Assembly (NCBI GenBank): GCA_944389685.1
Contig: CALXNF010000048.1
Location: forward strand, 1-15,064
Direction: 5' to 3'
DNA: 15,064 nt
DNA from: an uncultured Alphaproteobacteria bacterium
GTDB lineage: Bacteria; Pseudomonadota; Alphaproteobacteria; Rs-D84
Made by a program: the position numbers and the translations under genes. The first letter of the stretch is position 1. Each line of letters begins with the position of its first letter. Positions 11,776 to 15,064 of this stretch are shown here, in pieces. The notes beneath the pieces are model-generated. The model saw only the letters and a program-made list of their open reading frames with translations, ran no database searches and had not been told where the DNA came from.

Positions 11776-14523
11776 TTATTTAGCTTCTGAAATTTCAGCA
11801 ACTTCTGCGTCTACCTCTGCTTCTTCGCCTTCATCACTAAGGATAGAAATTGCAGAAACCACACGTTCGTTTTCAGCGGTACGGAACAACGTTACACCGG
11901 CCGTGCTACGACCTGCAATTCGAACATCCTTAACCGGCGTACGTATTATCTTTCCTCCATCTGTTACCATAATGATATCGTTATCATCTGCAACAGGGAA
12001 AGATCCCGCAACAGCCGTATTCTTACCGCCAAGCTTGATGTTTGCAAATCCACCGCCACCACGATGCGTAGTACGATATTCGTAAGAACTTGTACGTTTA
12101 CCAAAACCATTTTCAGATATCGTTAAGATGAATTCTTCACTTGCCGCCAATTCACGCATTTTTGCATCATCCAAAACCAATGAAGTAGATTCTTCTTCTT
12201 CATCTGCTTCTTCTTCAATACCTGTTTCTGCACGGCGTGCTGCCCGGCTTTGCTTTATATAAGCGGCACGAACAGCTGCATCAGATTCACCATGATTCAA
12301 CATTGCCATACCAATTATACGGTCGTCTTTGCCAAGCGTCATACCGCGAACCCCCGTTGAATTACGCCCAGCAAAAACACGAATTTCTGGGACAGGGAAC
12401 CTTATGCAACGCCCGCGATACGTCGCCAAGAATACGTCCTGATCTTCATTACATGGCAACACAGAAATCAAAGTATCACCATCATCCAGTTTCATCGCTA
12501 TCTTTCCATTCGCACGAATTGAATCAAAATCAGACATACGATTACGACGAACAGTACCAGATGCGGTTGCAAACATTAAGAAATGTTCCTTACCAGATGC
12601 TTTTACCCTCTCTACGTCCTCTTCTGGAACAGGCAATATTGCCGTTATTGTTTCTCCGTTTTCAAGCGGCAATAGATTTACCAACGGGCGCCCTTTTGCA
12701 GCGGCAGCAGCTTCCGGTAATTTATAAGTCTTTAACTTATAACACAACCCCTTTGAACTGAAAAACAACAGTGGTGTGTGAGTATTTGCAACGAACACTT
12801 GAACAACATAATCATCATCTTTCGTTGTCATTGCATTACGTCCCTTACCACCACGCTTCTGTGCGCGATATGTATCCAAAGATACACGCTTGATATAACC
12901 GGTATTAGATACCGTCACAACCATATCTTCGCGCGCAATCAAATCTTCTATATCAATATCTATTTCTGCATCGGATATTTCCGTACGGCGCGGACTTGCC
13001 CAATTATCACGAACCATAGTTGTTTCATCACGAATGATTTGAATAATACGTTCATGACTGCCTAAAATATCCAATAAGTCTTTTATTTGCGCACCTAATT
13101 CAACCAAATCTTCGTGCAACTTATCGCGCTCTAAACCGGTCAATCGATGCAACTGTAATTCCAAAATTGCACGGGCTTGATCCTCGGACATATAGAACAT
13201 ACCGTCCTTATATTCCGTATTGGGATCATCGATTAATTGAATATAATTTTCAATATCCGATGCACGCCAACCACGTGAAACCAAAGCTTCCCGCGCGGCA
13301 TCTGGATTTGCACTGGATTTAATCAATTCAATAACTTCATCTAAATTACCAACCGCAACAGATAACCCCAATAATGTATGCGCACGGTTACGAGCTTTAT
13401 TCAAATCAAATATCGTACGACGACGAATTACCTCGCACCTAAAATCAATAAAGGCATCCAAAACACCACGAACATTAAATAACATTGGTCGCCCACGATT
13501 TAACGCCATCATATTTACAGGAAAATTTGTCTGCATTTCTGTGTACTGGAACATATGATTCAGTACAACATCAGCAATCGCATCGCGCTTTAATTCTATA
13601 ACGATGCGCAAACCTTCTTTTGAAGATTCATCACGAATTTCTGAAATTCCTTCGATACGCTTATCCTTGCTCAACTCTGCTATCTTCATAATCAATTGGG
13701 CTTTATTTACCTGATAAGGAATTTCATCGACAACGATTGCTTGATGGTCATGGAAAGTTTCCATATGCGTTTTTGCACGCACAATTATAGAACCACGCCC
13801 CGTTGTATGAGCTTTATATGCCCCCGCCCGTCCCATAACAATTGCCCCAGTCGGAAAATCTGGTCCAGGGATAATTTCAAACAATTCATCATCTGTTAAT
13901 TGAGGATTATTTAAAATCGCCAAAATACCATTGCAAATTTCACCCAAATTATAAGTCGGAACATTCGTCGCCATACCAACAGCAATACCAGAACCACCAT
14001 TTACCAAAAAGTTCGGAAACTTTGTCGGCAAAACTACAGGTTCTTGCAAAGTACCATCAAAGTTCGGCTGCCAATCAACAGTATCTTTTTCCATATCGTC
14101 CATCATGGACGCCCCAAGTTTAGATAAACGCGCCTCTGTATAACGCATAGCAGCAGCTTTATCACCGTCACGAGATCCAAAGTTACCTTGCCCTTGAACA
14201 AGCATTTCTCCCATAGAAAAATCCTGTCCCATACGAACCATAGCCTCATAAATAGAGCTATCCCCATGTGGGTGATATTTACCCATAACATCACCGACGA
14301 TACGAGCAGATTTTACAGTCGCTTTATTTGCAGGTGCAACGTCATTCATAACATATAAAATACGACGATGAACGGGTTTACAACCATCTCTAACGTCTGG
14401 CAAAGCACGGTCAACAATTACCGACATTGCGTAGTCTAAAAAGATTGTCCGCATTTCGTGTTCAAGGGAAGATTGCGGTATTTTTATTTCGTTTACTTCG
14501 TTGATATTGTTTGTTTCTGACAT
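11776..14523 (-). CDS. gyrA: DNA gyrase subunit A
   Basis: The breakage-rejoining subunit of gyrase, which introduces negative supercoils with GyrB. It has 915 residues (E. coli 875). The winged-helix domain shows KYHPHGDSSIYE (82-93) and catalytic Tyr128 in MRYTEARLS. At the quinolone-interacting positions it has Ser89 (E. coli Ser83) and Glu93 (E. coli Asp87). The C-terminal beta-pinwheel carries the GyrA box QKRGGKG (555-561), which separates it from ParC. An acidic insertion (EEEADEEEES, near residue 760) and an acidic C-terminal tail (GEEAEVDAEVAEISEAK) account for much of the extra length. AGGGG lies 11 bases before the ATG. It is the first gene of gyrA-merR and is divergent from a microprotein operon. 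Confidence 0.98.
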   Translation of the reverse strand: MSETNNINEVNEIKIPQSSLEHEMRTIFLDYAMSVIVDRALPDVRDGCKPVHRRILYVMNDVAPANKATVKSARIVGDVMGKYHPHGDSSIYEAMVRMGQDFSMGEMLVQGQGNFGSRDGDKAAAMRYTEARLSKLGASMMDDMEKDTVDWQPNFDGTLQEPVVLPTKFPNFLVNGGSGIAVGMATNVPTYNLGEICNGILAILNNPQLTDDELFEIIPGPDFPTGAIVMGRAGAYKAHTTGRGSIIVRAKTHMETFHDHQAIVVDEIPYQVNKAQLIMKIAELSKDKRIEGISEIRDESSKEGLRIVIELKRDAIADVVLNHMFQYTEMQTNFPVNMMALNRGRPMLFNVRGVLDAFIDFRCEVIRRRTIFDLNKARNRAHTLLGLSVAVGNLDEVIELIKSSANPDAAREALVSRGWRASDIENYIQLIDDPNTEYKDGMFYMSEDQARAILELQLHRLTGLERDKLHEDLVELGAQIKDLLDILGSHERIIQIIRDETTMVRDNWASPRRTEISDAEIDIDIEDLIAREDMVVTVSNTGYIKRVSLDTYRAQKRGGKGRNAMTTKDDDYVVQVFVANTHTPLLFFSSKGLCYKLKTYKLPEAAAAAKGRPLVNLLPLENGETITAILPVPEEDVERVKASGKEHFLMFATASGTVRRNRMSDFDSIRANGKIAMKLDDGDTLISVLPCNEDQDVFLATYRGRCIRFPVPEIRVFAGRNSTGVRGMTLGKDDRIIGMAMLNHGESDAAVRAAYIKQSRAARRAETGIEEEADEEEESTSLVLDDAKMRELAASEEFILTISENGFGKRTSSYEYRTTHRGGGGFANIKLGGKNTAVAGSFPVADDNDIIMVTDGGKIIRTPVKDVRIAGRSTAGVTLFRTAENERVVSAISILSDEGEEAEVDAEVAEISEAK

Positions 14524-14553
14524 ACTAGAAAATCCCCTATTTTTAACAAATAA

Positions 14554-14583
14554 AGAATAGCAAATTTTTTAACTTTCGGTCAA
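14554..14583 (-). promoter_or_regulatory. Promoter of gyrA
   Basis: On the minus strand TTGACC (14583-14578) and TATTCT (14559-14554) are 18 bp apart. The -10 is preceded by TGC, an extended -10 form. The start is expected near 14547. Confidence 0.55.
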
Positions 14584-14605
14584 GACATAAACCCTAAAAA
14601 AATCA

Positions 14606-14633
14606 TTGACAAAACACTAATTTGTGATACGCT
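14606..14633 (+). promoter_or_regulatory. Promoter of the microprotein operon
   Basis: A perfect TTGACA (14606-14611), 16 bp, then TACGCT (14628-14633) preceded by TGA (extended -10). The start is expected only 2-4 nt before the ATG at 14643, so the mRNA may be almost leaderless. Confidence 0.5.
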
Positions 14634-14642
14634 TAACAAGCT

Positions 14643-14816
14643 ATGAAAAGTTTGGAATTTTTAATAAAAGAAGCGCAGAACGAAATAAAAGCTTTCATAA
14701 ACGAAACAAACAACGACCCTTTCGCGAAAGCTCAGTTAGGAACCATGTTGTGGAGTTTAACAAAACTTGAACAACTGCTTACGACAATAGCTCGCTCAAA
14801 TCAGCGCGCAAAATAA
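14643..14816 (+). CDS. Small helical protein of 57 residues, unknown
   Basis: Begins MKSLEFLIKEAQNEIKAF and ends IARSNQRAK. It is predicted to be almost wholly alpha-helical, with amphipathic stretches broken at NNDP (23-26), and has no membrane segment. I recognise no family. It lacks a Shine-Dalgarno sequence, but a TTGACA promoter with an extended -10 ends nine bases before its ATG, consistent with leaderless translation. Its stop codon abuts the ribosome binding site of the 31-residue gene, so the two look like one operon. Coding evidence is moderate: promoter placement, a sensible amphipathic composition and the linked downstream gene. Confidence 0.6.
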   Translation: MKSLEFLIKEAQNEIKAFINETNNDPFAKAQLGTMLWSLTKLEQLLTTIARSNQRAK

Positions 14817-14826
14817 GGAAAGAAAC

Positions 14827-14922
14827 ATGTTTCTACCATTTTGGCGACTTTTTACAGCTTTATTTATATATTACCTGACGCTAGAAGGTTTAAAAAAGCT
14901 GGGTTTGATAAAATCTAAATAA
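14827..14922 (+). CDS. Putative 31-residue membrane microprotein
   Basis: It reads MFLPFWRLFTALFIYY, then LTLEGLKKLGLIKSK: one short hydrophobic/aromatic segment (about residues 2-18) followed by a basic amphipathic tail. A clear AAGGAA lies six bases before the ATG and overlaps the end of the preceding small gene, which supports coupled translation. This size and pattern suit small inner-membrane regulators or type I toxin-like peptides, but there is no direct evidence for either. It lies about 56 bp upstream of rpmH. Confidence 0.5.
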   Translation: MFLPFWRLFTALFIYYLTLEGLKKLGLIKSK

Positions 14923-14927
14923 AAAGG

Positions 14928-14956
14928 TTGCGTTTTTATAAAACCTATGATTAAAT
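14928..14956 (+). promoter_or_regulatory. Possible promoter of rpmH
   Basis: TTGCGT (14928-14933), 17 bp, TTAAAT (14951-14956). Both boxes are only partial matches. rpmH could instead be read through from the microprotein operon, because I see no convincing terminator between them. Confidence 0.35.
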
Positions 14957-14978
14957 AGGGGCACAAAAGGATTTTATT

Positions 14979-15064
14979 ATGGCAACAAAACGTACATATC
15001 AACCATCCAAGACGCGTCGCGTACGCACACACGGTTTTCGTGAACGGATGGCGACTAAGGGCGG
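14979..15064 (+). CDS. rpmH: 50S ribosomal protein L34, 5' part
   Basis: A component of the large ribosomal subunit. The visible 28 codons show the family pattern: KRTYQPSK, then THGFRERMATKG. Two extra residues (Ala, Thr) follow the initiator Met compared with the commonest form MKRT. AAAAGG lies eight bases before the ATG. The window ends within the gene; full L34 is about 44-46 residues. rnpA and yidC commonly follow this gene, but they would be outside the window. Confidence 0.95.
   Translation, partial: MATKRTYQPSKTRRVRTHGFRERMATKG

Noticed and set aside
12237..12761. A 174-codon plus-strand open frame
   Set aside because: It lies antisense within gyrA, has low-quality composition and no start signals; a shadow of the gyrA codon pattern.
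11900..14520. Quinolone-resistance mutation in gyrA
   Set aside because: Ser is kept at the key position (Ser89), and Glu at the Asp87 equivalent occurs naturally in some species. No claim about resistance is justified.
14923..14978. A terminator between the 31-residue gene and rpmH
   Set aside because: AGGTT/AACCT could pair across 12 nt, but the stem is weak and no T-run follows.
1..15064. CRISPR array, insertion sequence or integrase
   Set aside because: No regularly spaced repeats, transposase or integrase motifs were seen on either strand.

Overview
The window looks like a chromosomal segment of an AT-rich bacterium, most likely a low-GC alphaproteobacterium, possibly host-associated. 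The taxonomic call is an inference. It rests on the MerR-type regulator beside gyrA (a family form I associate with Alphaproteobacteria), the mix of Gram-negative efflux genes with def/fmt, rmuC, gyrA and rpmH, the low GC content, and short intergenic spaces with compact TTGCAA/TTGACA-TATAAT promoters.

Layout. Positions 1-1109 (minus) hold def and the start of fmt, overlapping by ATGA: initiator Met-tRNA formylation and N-terminal deformylation. Divergent from them, with overlapping promoters, is a short rmuC (1152-2033). A small membrane/coiled-coil gene (2044-2289) and a HAD-IB phosphatase resembling PgpC (2323-2925) follow on the minus strand. Positions 3004-8479 (minus) form one operon, transcribed marR, then a TolC-like outer membrane gene, then a very short periplasmic adaptor, then an RND pump. 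The marR promoter carries a good palindromic operator candidate. Two parts of this pump are unusual: the RND protein lacks the canonical Asp-Asp and Lys proton-relay residues (Ser399-Asn400 and Asn924 instead), and the adaptor lacks the lipoyl and alpha-hairpin domains.

Positions 8657-10760 are the most unusual part. tRNA-Gln(TTG) and tRNA-Glu(CTC) flank a minus-strand gene of 439 codons that appears to fuse an ADP-ribosyltransferase-like N-terminal domain to a degenerate HD-like C-terminal domain. Directly downstream of each tRNA lies a GC-rich non-coding element. The two elements share five short sequence blocks in the same order. The tRNA-Glu element ends in an exact 23-bp copy of the tRNA 3' end, 171 bp after the original. 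This recalls the tRNA-tail repeats of the E. coli tyrT operon (rtT RNA) or a remnant attachment site. I consider it the best candidate here for an undescribed element family.

Positions 10760-15064 hold a membrane-anchored coiled-coil protein with a consensus promoter, then gyrA-merR (minus). Divergent from gyrA is a two-gene microprotein operon (57 and 31 codons), followed by the 5' end of rpmH (ribosomal protein L34).
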